Source: UBA1732 sp045114455 (GTDB lineage: Bacteria > Verrucomicrobiota > Lentisphaeria > Victivallales > UBA1829). From it: DNA of 64,000 nucleotides. The position numbers and the translations under genes are program-made. Every line of letters begins with the position of its first letter. Position 1 is the first letter of the stretch. The stretch covers positions 1 through 64,000 of the forward strand of contig JBGUKN010000072.1 of NCBI GenBank assembly GCA_045114455.1, given 5' to 3'. The notes below the pieces were generated by a model that was not told where the DNA came from, ran no database searches, and was given only the letters and a program-made list of their open reading frames with translations. Of this stretch, positions 10,983 to 18,949 are shown piece by piece.

Positions 10983-12395
10983 TCAGGTTCGGATTTCCGC
11001 GAGCGTAGCCGCTGCGACGGCCTGCCCATGCCGCCGCAGGGAATCGTCCGGCACATCGACGGTCGTTTTCAGTTCGGGGAAGACTTCCGCGAGGATGCGG
11101 TTCGCCTCGCGGCAGATGAGGTCGCCGCCGATGCCGCTCGTCACGCGGCCCATGATGACGGCAGTCCCTATGACCGGATAGAATTCGCAGAACCCCGCGA
11201 CCGTGTACCCGAATGCCGTTCCGATGCTGCGGAAGACGTTCAGTGCGCGTTCATCGCCCTGTTCCGCCAGCGCCTGGATATCCAGCAGTATCCGCGGCAG
11301 GGGCATTTCCGCAGGAAATTCCAGCCCCGCGGCAGCCGCAAGACGCGCCGCGCCCTGCTGGGAGAAATAGTTCACGCCGCAACCATAGTCCCCGCTCCAT
11401 TCGTCGCGCGGCGCCGACGCGGAGTAGTCCACTGGCACGAAGGCAAGCTCGTTCAGGCGGCTGGTGATATACCCCGCACCGTTCACATACCCGCCCGCCA
11501 TGCTGCTGCCGAACGACGCGCCGAGGACACCGTTGCAGCCGAGCTGGATCGAAGCGGCGAGCGCGGCGGCCTCCCCGTCATTCACGACTGCGAACGGCAC
11601 GCCGTTCCAGTCTTTCCTGACGAACTCGAAAACGGGTGCGGCTTCCTGTTCGAATCTCTCCGGCGGAACGCTGCGGAAAAGCGAGGCCATCCGCACTCGG
11701 TTGTTGATGTACACGCCTGCGGCGCTGCCGCCGATGGCGTCGACGCGCGGCAGATGGGCGGCGGCACGCCGGATGGAATCGTTGATGCCCGCGCGGTGCC
11801 AGGCGGGGTCGGCCTGTTTCGACGGATCCCACACGACTTCCTCGGAAAAAATGACCTTGCCGTCCTGCATGGCGGCGCATTTGCGGTCGCTCGCGCCGAG
11901 GTCGAACCCCACGCGACAGCCCTCGAAATGCCGTCCGAAACCGTTCTGAGGTTCACAGGCAGACGGCGCATCTTCGTATGCGACGGACTCCACACCGAGC
12001 GGAGTTTCATATATCTTCGTCATGCTGGCGAAATCGAAAGCGCGTTCTCCATCCGGTGCATAGATTTTCGCAAGTCCCGTCGCCACGGCGTCCGGTCCGG
12101 CGACGATGATCCGGCTTCCTCCGGCGATCCACAGCAGGCTTTTCACAAGGCGTTCCGCATGGCACACATTCGCCGCGGCTTCCGCCGCATCGGGACTGCC
12201 GTACACGACGGTCTCGACCGTCACGACCTGCCCGGAAGGATTCGCGACCGCGAGTTTCAGCGGTTCCGCGCGGCCCGACGCATGGACCGCATCGCGGAAG
12301 GAACGATGCTCCAGCACGGCCGGACGGAATCCGGGTTCGAGACACGGGAGTGGAAATCCGCCTGTTCCGCCGTACGGCGTTTCCATGTTTGCCAT
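10983..12395 (-). CDS. ROK/ASKHA-fold sugar kinase-like protein
   Basis: 470 aa. About 150 N-terminal residues of unknown fold precede an ASKHA-type core: phosphate-1 motif VGFDLGASDRKCAAM, then KVIFSEEVVWDP, and the catalytic-Asp region PFAVVNDGEAAALAA. Gly-rich GVLGASFGSSMAGGYVNGAG follows. This is how ROK kinases read, but the zinc-binding CxCGxxGC motif of many ROK proteins is not seen, and the N-terminal extension is unusual. Start MANMETPYGG is supported by AAGAGGTT just upstream. First gene of the operon, with a good promoter at 12474-12502. Confidence 0.7.
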   Translation of the reverse strand: MANMETPYGGTGGFPLPCLEPGFRPAVLEHRSFRDAVHASGRAEPLKLAVANPSGQVVTVETVVYGSPDAAEAAANVCHAERLVKSLLWIAGGSRIIVAGPDAVATGLAKIYAPDGERAFDFASMTKIYETPLGVESVAYEDAPSACEPQNGFGRHFEGCRVGFDLGASDRKCAAMQDGKVIFSEEVVWDPSKQADPAWHRAGINDSIRRAAAHLPRVDAIGGSAAGVYINNRVRMASLFRSVPPERFEQEAAPVFEFVRKDWNGVPFAVVNDGEAAALAASIQLGCNGVLGASFGSSMAGGYVNGAGYITSRLNELAFVPVDYSASAPRDEWSGDYGCGVNYFSQQGAARLAAAAGLEFPAEMPLPRILLDIQALAEQGDERALNVFRSIGTAFGYTVAGFCEFYPVIGTAVIMGRVTSGIGGDLICREANRILAEVFPELKTTVDVPDDSLRRHGQAVAAATLAEIRT

Positions 12396-12473
12396 GATAA
12401 CCTCTTTCGACCAAAACGATGCGGACGCCGACCCGCGGGCCGTTCCGCTTTTCTCATACCATTTATTATGATT

Positions 12474-12502
12474 ACAATACACGCGCGCCCTGATTTTTTC
12501 AA
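12474..12502 (-). promoter_or_regulatory. Promoter of the sugar-activation operon
   Basis: Minus strand TTGAAA (12502-12497), 17-bp spacer, TATTGT (12479-12474). It is divergent from the promoter at 12511-12538, the two -35 elements being 8 bp apart. Confidence 0.7.
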
Positions 12503-12510
12503 GCATCGTT

Positions 12511-12538
12511 TTGAATTTCTCCGGGATGATGCTATATT
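12511..12538 (+). promoter_or_regulatory. Promoter of the DUF362/ferredoxin gene
   Basis: TTGAAT (12511-12516), 16-bp spacer, TATATT (12533-12538), 59 bases before the ATG at 12598. Confidence 0.75.
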
Positions 12539-12597
12539 AGATTTTCCCGAAAATGCACCCCAGACGAACTTATCGCCGACACCACGGAACACATCCA

Positions 12598-13836
12598 ATG
12601 GCTGAAGAACAAACAACACAGGGCTCCTCCCCGCAAACGCCCGCCGGTCAACACAAAAGGATCCGATTGGCTTTCGCTCCATGCGCGGATTATACGCCGC
12701 AGGCCCTGCGTCCGGCGCTGGAACACGTCCTGCAACCGCAAATCGAAGCGGCAGGCGGCGTTTCCGGCAAGTCCGTGATGCTGAAACCCAATCTGCTGGC
12801 CTGGCGCAGAGACAACGACCCGCAGGCCGTGCATCCGCGGTTCATCGTCGAAACGGCGAAAGTCTTCCTGGACGCCGGAGCGTCGCGCGTCGCCATCCTG
12901 GAGAACCCTGCCGTGCAGACCGCGCCGCAGGTGCTGAAGGCCATGGGAATTGCCGACGAGCTGAAGGCGCTCGGCGTCGCGTCCGCCAATTTCACGAACT
13001 ACCGGAAACAGCCCCCCCTGGATTCCGTCTGCTTCCGAAATCTCGAAATCGCCGACGAATTCCGCGAATTCGATTTCGTCGCCGACCTGGCCAAGGCAAA
13101 AACGCACGGCATGATGACTCTGACCTTCTGCGTCAAAAACCTCTTCGGGCTCGTCAACGGCGGCGACCGCCTCGCCTGGCATCTCGCCGTCGGACGCGAT
13201 TACGACAAATTCGCCGACATGCTGCTCGACCTCTATCTCGTTGTGCGTCCGGCATTCAACCTGCTCGACGCCGTCACCTGCATGGAAGGCAACGGCCCCG
13301 GCGCGGGGACTCCGGCGGACCGCTTTTTCGTCGCGGGCGGCACGGACGCGCTCGCGCTTGATGCCGTCGCGGCGCGGGTCCTCGGCGTCGATCCTGACGA
13401 ATTACATATTATCAAACGTGCAAAAGCGCGCGGACTCTTCCCTGCGCCGGAAACGGTCGACAATCCGGATCCGCTGCCAGTCTGCGAACCGCTGGCGCTC
13501 CCGGACCGTCCCGTCATGGACATGGCGCAGATGCATCTCGGCGTCGGCATCCCGAAGTGGGCGCAGAAGCCGCTTTACAAACTGATGGTCGTGAACCCGA
13601 GACTCGACCCGGCAAAATGCGTCGGATGTGGCGTCTGCGTGAAAATGTGCCCGCCGAAATCGCTGAAACTCGTCAATTCCCGGCCCGCCTTCGACCTCCC
13701 GCACTGCATCCGGTGTTTCTGCTGCCAGGAACACTGTCCGAAAGGCGCGATCACGCCGCGGATGACGCGGACGATGCGGTTCGTGAAAGCGGTCGACCGG
13801 ATGCTCCGCGGGAGTCGGACGGCAGAAAGCAAATAG
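12598..13836 (+). CDS. DUF362 domain protein with C-terminal 2[4Fe-4S] ferredoxin domain
   Basis: 412 aa. The DUF362 region (about residues 20-300) starts IRLAFAPCADYTPQALRPALEHVL and contains KPNLLAW, FDFVADLAKAKTHGMMTLTFCVKNLFGLVNG. The C-terminal region holds two cluster-binding motifs, CVGCGVCVKMCP and CIRCFCCQEHCP. Family members are cytoplasmic iron-sulfur proteins of poorly defined redox function. The start at 12598 was preferred over an upstream in-frame ATG (12553) because only the latter part matches the family and it is better placed relative to the promoter; the ribosome site is weak. Confidence 0.85.
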   Translation: MAEEQTTQGSSPQTPAGQHKRIRLAFAPCADYTPQALRPALEHVLQPQIEAAGGVSGKSVMLKPNLLAWRRDNDPQAVHPRFIVETAKVFLDAGASRVAILENPAVQTAPQVLKAMGIADELKALGVASANFTNYRKQPPLDSVCFRNLEIADEFREFDFVADLAKAKTHGMMTLTFCVKNLFGLVNGGDRLAWHLAVGRDYDKFADMLLDLYLVVRPAFNLLDAVTCMEGNGPGAGTPADRFFVAGGTDALALDAVAARVLGVDPDELHIIKRAKARGLFPAPETVDNPDPLPVCEPLALPDRPVMDMAQMHLGVGIPKWAQKPLYKLMVVNPRLDPAKCVGCGVCVKMCPPKSLKLVNSRPAFDLPHCIRCFCCQEHCPKGAITPRMTRTMRFVKAVDRMLRGSRTAESK

Positions 13837-13875
13837 CATGCAGATATTGCATTTTCATCCTTTTTCCGACCCGGA

Positions 13876-13911
13876 CCGAAAAAAATCGAAAAAAAAATGC
13901 GATTTTTTCGG
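13876..13911 (+). terminator. Imperfect A/T-rich hairpin after the DUF362 gene
   Basis: CCG-A7-TCG pairs with CGA-T6-CGG across an A-rich loop, with one bulge. The right arm itself supplies the T-run. Plausible but unusual terminator. Confidence 0.35.
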
Positions 13912-13919
13912 AAACGCAC

Positions 13920-13948
13920 TGGAAAAAGAGGAAATGAGAAGGTATATT
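13920..13948 (+). promoter_or_regulatory. Candidate promoter of the rplV-secY operon
   Basis: TGGAAA (13920-13925), 17-bp spacer, TATATT (13943-13948). The -35 is a weak match but the -10 is identical to that of other promoters in the window. Confidence 0.55.
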
Positions 13949-14186
13949 ATTAACTCTGCTTGCCGCAGAAAGTGCGGCGGCAGTCCAATTCGCTGTTCTA
14001 TGCGATCCTTGCCCGGGGACACTCAGCCCAGCTGAAAATGCCCGGTATCAGACGCGGCGGACGGCAGCTCCATTGGAAACCCGTTCCGGGTCTTGCGGTG
14101 CATTGTGCCGCGAGGTCCGGGATGCTCAAATACATACAATTCGCACCATCTTCAACCCAAAACCATAGCAACAAAGCGAGAACAAC

Positions 14187-14516
14187 ATGGAAGTTCGGGC
14201 AGTAACAAGGTATGTCCGCATTGCTCCGTCCAAGGGTATGGATTTCTCCCGGGTCATCCAGGGAAAGCCCTACGCCGAGGCACTTGCGATCGCGGAACTT
14301 TCCCCGAGAAAGGCCGCCAAGCTGTTCGCCAAGACGCTCAAATGCGCCAAGGCGGCCGCAGCCGAAAGCGGAATGAACGAAGCGTCCCTGATGGTCAAAA
14401 CCGCAGTCGCGGACCCCGGTCCGATGCTGAAGCGGTTCCGTCCGAAGGCACGCGGCATGGCGGGCAGAATCCGCAAACGCATGAGCCACTTCACGGTGGT
14501 TCTTACTGACGACTGA
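14187..14516 (+). CDS. rplV: 50S ribosomal protein L22
   Basis: 109 aa, normal length. The N-terminal VRAVTRYVRIAPSKGMDFSRVIQGKPYAEALAIAEL and the C-terminal hairpin region RFRPKARGMAGRIRKRMSHFTVVL, whose loop lines the exit tunnel, identify L22. It is the first gene of the ribosomal operon here, following a 230-base leader rather than rpsS. Confidence 0.97.
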   Translation: MEVRAVTRYVRIAPSKGMDFSRVIQGKPYAEALAIAELSPRKAAKLFAKTLKCAKAAAAESGMNEASLMVKTAVADPGPMLKRFRPKARGMAGRIRKRMSHFTVVLTDD

Positions 14517-14533
14517 GATGAAAGGAAGTCACA

Positions 14534-15235
14534 GTGGGACAGAAAATTAATCCAATCGGGCTCAGACTTGCCCTGAACAAGAATTGGTGCTCCCGTTGGT
14601 TCGCCCGCAAGGACAACTTCGGGACGTGGCTTCACGAAGACCGCAAGGTCCGCACCTTCATCAAGAAGAACTACAATCAGGCCGCGATCTCCAACATCCT
14701 GATCGAACGCTACTTCAACCGCGTTCGCACCACCATCTTCGCCGCACGCCCGGGCGTCCTGCTCGGCAAAAAGGGCGGCAAGGATGCCGAGATCGACAGA
14801 CTGCGCGACGAAGTGAGCAAGCTGCTCGACAAGGGCCAGGAGCTCATCGTCGACGTCATCGAGGTCAAGCAGCCTGAGACCAACGCCCAGCTGGTCGCCG
14901 AAAACGTCGCCGCCCAGCTCGAACGCCGCATCGGTTTCCGCCGTGCCATGAAGAAGGCCATCCAGACCGCCATGGAACTCGGCGCCGAAGGCGTCAAAAT
15001 CCAGTGCTCCGGCCGCCTCGGCGCCGCTGAACTGGCCCGCACGGAAACCTACAAGGAAGGGCGCACGCCGCTTCAGACCCTGAAGGCTTTCATCGATTAC
15101 GGATTCACCGAAGCCAACACGACCGCCGGCAAAATCGGCGTGAAGGTTTGGATCTGCCACAAGGAACTCACGGAGGAAATGCAAAATGCCGTTAATGCCA
15201 AAAAGAGTAAAGCACAGAAAGGTGCAGCGCGGTAA
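14534..15235 (+). CDS. rpsC: 30S ribosomal protein S3
   Basis: 233 aa. Starts with GTG (MGQKINPIGLRL, the canonical S3 start) after AAAGGAAG. The KH domain with GKKGGK (loop of the nucleic-acid binding motif) and the C-terminal domain ending KVWICHKEL are intact. S3 lines the mRNA entry channel. Its last 50 bases overlap the start of rplP. Confidence 0.97.
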   Translation: MGQKINPIGLRLALNKNWCSRWFARKDNFGTWLHEDRKVRTFIKKNYNQAAISNILIERYFNRVRTTIFAARPGVLLGKKGGKDAEIDRLRDEVSKLLDKGQELIVDVIEVKQPETNAQLVAENVAAQLERRIGFRRAMKKAIQTAMELGAEGVKIQCSGRLGAAELARTETYKEGRTPLQTLKAFIDYGFTEANTTAGKIGVKVWICHKELTEEMQNAVNAKKSKAQKGAAR

Positions 15236-15605
15236 TAACGCCGGGCTGTCCCAACGCTGCAACAAACTGGATTTCGGCGATTTCGGATTGCAGACGTTTG
15301 AGCGCGGCTTCCTGACCGCCGCCCAGATCGAAGCCGCCCGTGTCGCGATTACCCGCCATATGAAACGCCGCGGCCAGGTGTGGATCCGCCTGTTCCCGTA
15401 CAAGCCCTGCACGAAGAAGCCCCTGGAAGTCCGTATGGGTAAGGGCAAAGGCAACGTCGAATACTGGGTCGCTCCGGTTCAGCCCGGCCGCATGCTTTTC
15501 GAGATCTCCGGCTGCTCCGAGACCCTCGCGAAGGAGGCCATGAGCCTCGCCGCTTCCAAGCTCCCGATCCGCTGCCGCTTCGTCTCCCGGATCCCGGCCG
15601 TCTAA
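15186..15605 (+). CDS. rplP: 50S ribosomal protein L16
   Basis: 139 aa, MPLMPKRVKHRKVQRGNNAG. The start at 15186 is preferred because GGAGG lies 9 bases upstream, inside rpsC; a second ATG three codons on would also fit the usual L16 N-terminus. The resulting overlap with rpsC (50 bases) is long for this operon and suggests translational coupling. The family signature RGQVWIRLFPYKPCTKKPLEVRMGKGKG is complete. Confidence 0.96.
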   Translation: MPLMPKRVKHRKVQRGNNAGLSQRCNKLDFGDFGLQTFERGFLTAAQIEAARVAITRHMKRRGQVWIRLFPYKPCTKKPLEVRMGKGKGNVEYWVAPVQPGRMLFEISGCSETLAKEAMSLAASKLPIRCRFVSRIPAV

Positions 15606-15623
15606 TGTGAGGAAGGACCTGTT

Positions 15624-15845
15624 ATGAAAAACAAAAAAACTGTCAATAAGGCCATGAAGCAGATCCGCGAACTTTCCCAGGATGAACTCGTCGCTCGCGA
15701 CGGCGAACTCCGCAAGGAAAAGTTCCTCCTCCGCGCCCAGGCCAAATCCGGTCAGCTCGAAAGCCCGGCCAAGATCCGCACCGCCCGCCGCAACCTCGCA
15801 CGGGTGATGACCGAACTCAACAAACGCGCTTCGGCCGGCAAATAA
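15624..15845 (+). CDS. rpmC: 50S ribosomal protein L29
   Basis: 73 aa. MKQIRELSQDELVARDGELRKEKFLLRAQAKSGQLESPAKIRTARRNLARVMT is a typical two-helix L29 that sits by the tunnel exit and helps bind trigger factor and SRP. A short Lys-rich N-terminal extension (KNKKTVNK) precedes the conserved part. Confidence 0.95.
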   Translation: MKNKKTVNKAMKQIRELSQDELVARDGELRKEKFLLRAQAKSGQLESPAKIRTARRNLARVMTELNKRASAGK

Positions 15846-15857
15846 GGAATACCTGAA

Positions 15858-16151
15858 ATGGACGAAACCATTAAGACTGATACCGCTGCCGCAGCCGTCG
15901 TGCGCGGCCACCGGAAAACGCGCGTCGGAAACGTCATCAGCGACGCTCAGAACAAGACGATCGTCGTCGAGATCGTGACGCGTTCCGCGCATCCCCGGTA
16001 CAAGAAGGTCGTCAAGAGCCACGTCCGCTATGCGGCTCATGACGAGAACAACGAAGCGAAGGTCGGCGATCAGGTCATGATCGCGGAGACCCGCCCCCTG
16101 AGCAAGACCAAGCACTGGCGCCTGGTCAAAATCATCAGCCGCAGCGAATAA
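15858..16151 (+). CDS. rpsQ: 30S ribosomal protein S17
   Basis: 97 aa. OB-fold protein with GHRKTRVGNVISDAQNKTIVVEI and HPRYKKVVKSHVRYAAHDENNEAKVGDQVMIAETRPLSKTKHWRLV. About 18 extra residues precede the conserved start. Binds 16S rRNA near the 5' domain. Confidence 0.96.
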   Translation: MDETIKTDTAAAAVVRGHRKTRVGNVISDAQNKTIVVEIVTRSAHPRYKKVVKSHVRYAAHDENNEAKVGDQVMIAETRPLSKTKHWRLVKIISRSE

Positions 16152-16166
16152 GAGGAGACTTGAACT

Positions 16167-16532
16167 ATGGTTCAGATGCAATCCAGTTTTGAAGTCGCCG
16201 ACAATTCCGGCGCCAAGCGCATCGTGCTCATCACCGTCCTCGGACAGCGCAAGACCATCGCCTCCATCGGCGATATCGTCACCGCCACCGTCAAGGAAGC
16301 CATCCCCGGCGGCACCGTGAAGAAAGGCGACGTCGTCAAGGCCGTCGTCGTCCGCACCGCCGCGCGCATCCGCCGTCCCGACGGATCCTATCTGCGCTTC
16401 GACAAGAACGCCGCCGTGATCATCGACGACCAGAAGAATCCGAAAGGCACCCGCATTTTCGGACCGGTCGCCCGTGAACTCCGCGACAAGAACTTCATGA
16501 AAATCATTTCCCTGGCGCCGGAGGTCCTCTGA
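16167..16532 (+). CDS. rplN: 50S ribosomal protein L14
   Basis: 121 aa, the standard length. MVQMQSSFEVADNSGAKRIVLITVLG and IIDDQKNPKGTRIFGPVARELRDKNFMKIISLAPEVL match L14 throughout. Its TGA shares its last base with the ATG of rplX. Confidence 0.97.
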   Translation: MVQMQSSFEVADNSGAKRIVLITVLGQRKTIASIGDIVTATVKEAIPGGTVKKGDVVKAVVVRTAARIRRPDGSYLRFDKNAAVIIDDQKNPKGTRIFGPVARELRDKNFMKIISLAPEVL

Positions 16533-16840
16533 TGAACAGCGAATTGAACAAGTGCCAGAAGCACTACCACGTCAAGAAGAACGACAAGGTCCAGGTCATC
16601 AGCGGCGGCTGGAAGAACAAGACCGCCAAGGTCGTGGCCATCCTCAAGAAGAAAGACCGCGTCGTCCTCGAAATCGAGAATCCCACCGACCGCGACCGTG
16701 AACGCATCACGAAGAAGCGCACCGTCCGCAAGAGCGCCGCGAATCCGAACGGCGGCCTTGTCGACCGCGCCGTCTCCGTGCACGTCTCCAACGTCAAAAA
16801 GCTCGCTTCCGCCGACGAAGGCGCGAAGAAGGCCGAGTGA
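16532..16840 (+). CDS. rplX: 50S ribosomal protein L24
   Basis: 102 aa. The KOW motif VKKNDKVQVISGGWKNKTAKVVAILKKKDRVVLE is near the N-terminus. Overlaps the rplN stop by one base (TGATG), so translation is coupled. Confidence 0.95.
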   Translation: MNSELNKCQKHYHVKKNDKVQVISGGWKNKTAKVVAILKKKDRVVLEIENPTDRDRERITKKRTVRKSAANPNGGLVDRAVSVHVSNVKKLASADEGAKKAE

Positions 16841-16856
16841 GTGGAGGAACTGAACA

Positions 16857-17393
16857 ATGCCCGATATGAGAAAATACTACAATGAGCAGGTCCGCCCCGC
16901 TCTTCAGGAAAAGCTCGGCCTCAAGAACGTCATGGAGATTCCGAAGCTGAAGAAGATCGTCATCAGCACCGGCATCGGCACCAAGATGGAAAAGGACGCC
17001 TTCTCCGAAGCCCGCACCCACCTCTCCGCCATCGCAGGCCAGGCCCCCGTCGTCTGCAAGTCCCGCAAGAACATCGCGAACTTCAAGCTGCGCGCCGGCA
17101 TGTCCGTCGGTCTCATGGTCACCCTCCGCGGCGACCGCATGTACCAGTTCCTCGATCGTCTGGTCCACAACGCCTTCCCGCGCGTCCGCGACTTCCGCGG
17201 CGCCCCGAAGAAGGGCTTCGACCACGTCGGAAACTACAATCTCGGGATTCCTGATGTGTCGATCTTCACCGAAATCGACCTCGACAAGATCAAGTATCCG
17301 CTCGGAATGAACATCACGATCGTGACCAGCGCGAAGACCGACGCCGCGGCGAAGGAACTTCTCACCATGCTGGATTTCCCGTTCGCCAAGTAA
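16857..17393 (+). CDS. rplE: 50S ribosomal protein L5
   Basis: 178 aa, normal length. KNVMEIPKLKKIVISTGIG, RAGMSVGLMVTLRGDRMYQFLDRLVHNAFPRVRDFRG and the C-terminal MNITIVTSAKTDAAAKELLTMLDFPF identify L5, which binds 5S rRNA. Confidence 0.97.
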   Translation: MPDMRKYYNEQVRPALQEKLGLKNVMEIPKLKKIVISTGIGTKMEKDAFSEARTHLSAIAGQAPVVCKSRKNIANFKLRAGMSVGLMVTLRGDRMYQFLDRLVHNAFPRVRDFRGAPKKGFDHVGNYNLGIPDVSIFTEIDLDKIKYPLGMNITIVTSAKTDAAAKELLTMLDFPFAK

Positions 17394-17407
17394 GGAGACG
17401 TTAAGAA

Positions 17408-17593
17408 ATGGCTAAGAAAAGTCTGATTGCGAAACAGAAACGCGGCGGGAAGTTCAAAGTCCGTAGCTACACGCGTTGCGCCGCCTGCGGTCGTCCCCGC
17501 GCCGTCATCCGCAAATTTAAACTCTGCCGTATCTGCTTCCGCGAAATGGCCTCCACGGGCCAGATCCCGGGCGTGATTAAGGCCAGTTGGTAA
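17408..17593 (+). CDS. rpsN: 30S ribosomal protein S14, zinc-binding type
   Basis: 61 aa, the short C+ form. Two CxxC pairs, CAACGR and CRICFR, form the zinc ribbon, followed by the family end GQIPGVIKASW. Position between rplE and rpsH is canonical. Confidence 0.97.
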   Translation: MAKKSLIAKQKRGGKFKVRSYTRCAACGRPRAVIRKFKLCRICFREMASTGQIPGVIKASW

Positions 17594-17611
17594 CAGAAAG
17601 GAATCCGTACA

Positions 17612-18004
17612 ATGAGTATGCAGGATCCGATTTCAGATATGCTGACGCGCCTTCGCAACGGCTGCATGTCCATGCAGAAGGTCGTTTCCATGCCTTCTTC
17701 CATCATGAAGACCGCCATCGCGGAAGTCCTCAAGCAGGAAGGCTACATCGCCGACTATGTCGTCGAAGGGGAAACGAAGAAGGTTCTGAAGATCACCATG
17801 AAATACTTCAAACGCCAGCCCGTCATCGAAAACCTCCAGCGTGTTTCCAAGCCGTCGTGCAGACTGTACTGCGGCAGCCAGAACATTCCGAAGGTCAAGG
17901 ACGGTATGGGTATCGCCATCCTCTCCACGTCGAGAGGTGTACTGAGCGGCAAAGACGCCGAGAAACAAAACGTGGGCGGAGAGATCCTCTGCTACGTCTG
18001 GTAA
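17612..18004 (+). CDS. rpsH: 30S ribosomal protein S8
   Basis: 130 aa. MQDPISDMLTRLRNG at the start and GMGIAILSTSRGVLSGKDAEKQNVGGEILCYVW at the end are the S8 signatures. In other bacteria S8 also represses this operon by binding its mRNA. Confidence 0.97.
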   Translation: MSMQDPISDMLTRLRNGCMSMQKVVSMPSSIMKTAIAEVLKQEGYIADYVVEGETKKVLKITMKYFKRQPVIENLQRVSKPSCRLYCGSQNIPKVKDGMGIAILSTSRGVLSGKDAEKQNVGGEILCYVW

Positions 18005-18019
18005 CTTCAAGGAGTCATC

Positions 18020-18556
18020 ATGTCTCGTATTGGTAAAAAACCGGTTGCCATCCCCGCAGGCGTCACCGCCAAAGTCGAAGACGGCGCGACCGTCATCACC
18101 GGCAAGCTCGGCACGCTCACCATCCCCACGCAGAAGCACATCACCGTCAAGGTCGAAGGCGACCAGATCGTCCTGAGCCGTGACACCGACCTCGACAACG
18201 CGAAAGCGATGCACGGCCTGAACCGCGCCCTCATCAACAACGCCGTCATCGGCGTGTCCAAGGGCTACTCCAAGGGCCTCGAGATCGTCGGCGTCGGCTT
18301 CCGCGCCGACCTCGCCGGCAACAAGCTCACGCTCAAGCTCGGCTTCTCCCACGACATCAACTACATCGTGCCCGAAGGCATCAAGCTCACCGTCACCGAC
18401 GGCTACAAGATCTCCATCGAGGGATACGACAAGCAGCTCGTCGGCGCCGTCGCCTCCACGATCCGCGCCTTCCGCAAGCCCGAACCCTACAAGGGCAAGG
18501 GCGTCCGCTACTCGGACGAACAGGTCACGATCAAGCCCGGCAAGAAGAACGCATAA
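18020..18556 (+). CDS. rplF: 50S ribosomal protein L6
   Basis: 178 aa. MSRIGKKPVAIPAGVTAKVED, then the duplicated L6 fold and the C-terminal signature PEPYKGKGVRYSDE. Normal length. Confidence 0.97.
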   Translation: MSRIGKKPVAIPAGVTAKVEDGATVITGKLGTLTIPTQKHITVKVEGDQIVLSRDTDLDNAKAMHGLNRALINNAVIGVSKGYSKGLEIVGVGFRADLAGNKLTLKLGFSHDINYIVPEGIKLTVTDGYKISIEGYDKQLVGAVASTIRAFRKPEPYKGKGVRYSDEQVTIKPGKKNA

Positions 18557-18576
18557 CGGGTGAAAGGAATTAAAGA

Positions 18577-18936
18577 ATGACTCGCAATTCCCAAGTCAGA
18601 AGACAGCTTCGCCATGTGCGTCTCCGCAAAAAAGTCGCAGGGACGGCCTCCGTCCCCCGCTTCTGCGTCAGTCTCACCGCGAACAACATGTACTGCCAGT
18701 TCATCGACGACGATGCCGGCGTCACGCTTGCCTCCAGCTCCACGCTCTCTCCCGAGTTCAAGGCCCTGAACCTCAAGCGCAACGTCGAAGCCGCCGCCGC
18801 TCTCGGCAAGCTCGCCGCCGAAAAGGCCATCGCCGCAGGCGTCTCCAAGGTCGTTTTCGACCGCAGCGGATTCCAGTATCACGGCAGGATCAAAGCGCTT
18901 GCCGACGCCGCCCGCAAGGCCGGCCTCCAATTCTAA
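18577..18936 (+). CDS. rplR: 50S ribosomal protein L18
   Basis: 119 aa. RRQLRHVRLRKKVAGTASVPRFCVSLTANNMYCQFIDDDAG and VVFDRSGFQYHGRIKALADAARKAGLQF are typical. Binds 5S rRNA with L5. Confidence 0.96.
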   Translation: MTRNSQVRRQLRHVRLRKKVAGTASVPRFCVSLTANNMYCQFIDDDAGVTLASSSTLSPEFKALNLKRNVEAAAALGKLAAEKAIAAGVSKVVFDRSGFQYHGRIKALADAARKAGLQF

Positions 18937-18949
18937 GGGGTATCAACAC

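Larger units (their letters stand above)
13837..14186. other. 350-base gap: promoter and long leader of the ribosomal operon
   Basis: No gene seen. It holds an imperfect A/T-rich hairpin (13876-13911) that may end the DUF362 transcript, a promoter-like site with -10 at 13943-13948, and about 230 bases of leader before rplV. The leader begins with a small GCCGCA-GAAAG-TGCGGC hairpin (13962-13978). There is no trace of rpsS or the other S10-operon genes that usually come before rplV. Confidence 0.7.

Noticed and set aside
13837..14186. A tRNA or a remnant of rpsS in front of rplV
   Set aside because: No cloverleaf with TTCRANNC loop could be drawn, and no reading frame resembles S19.
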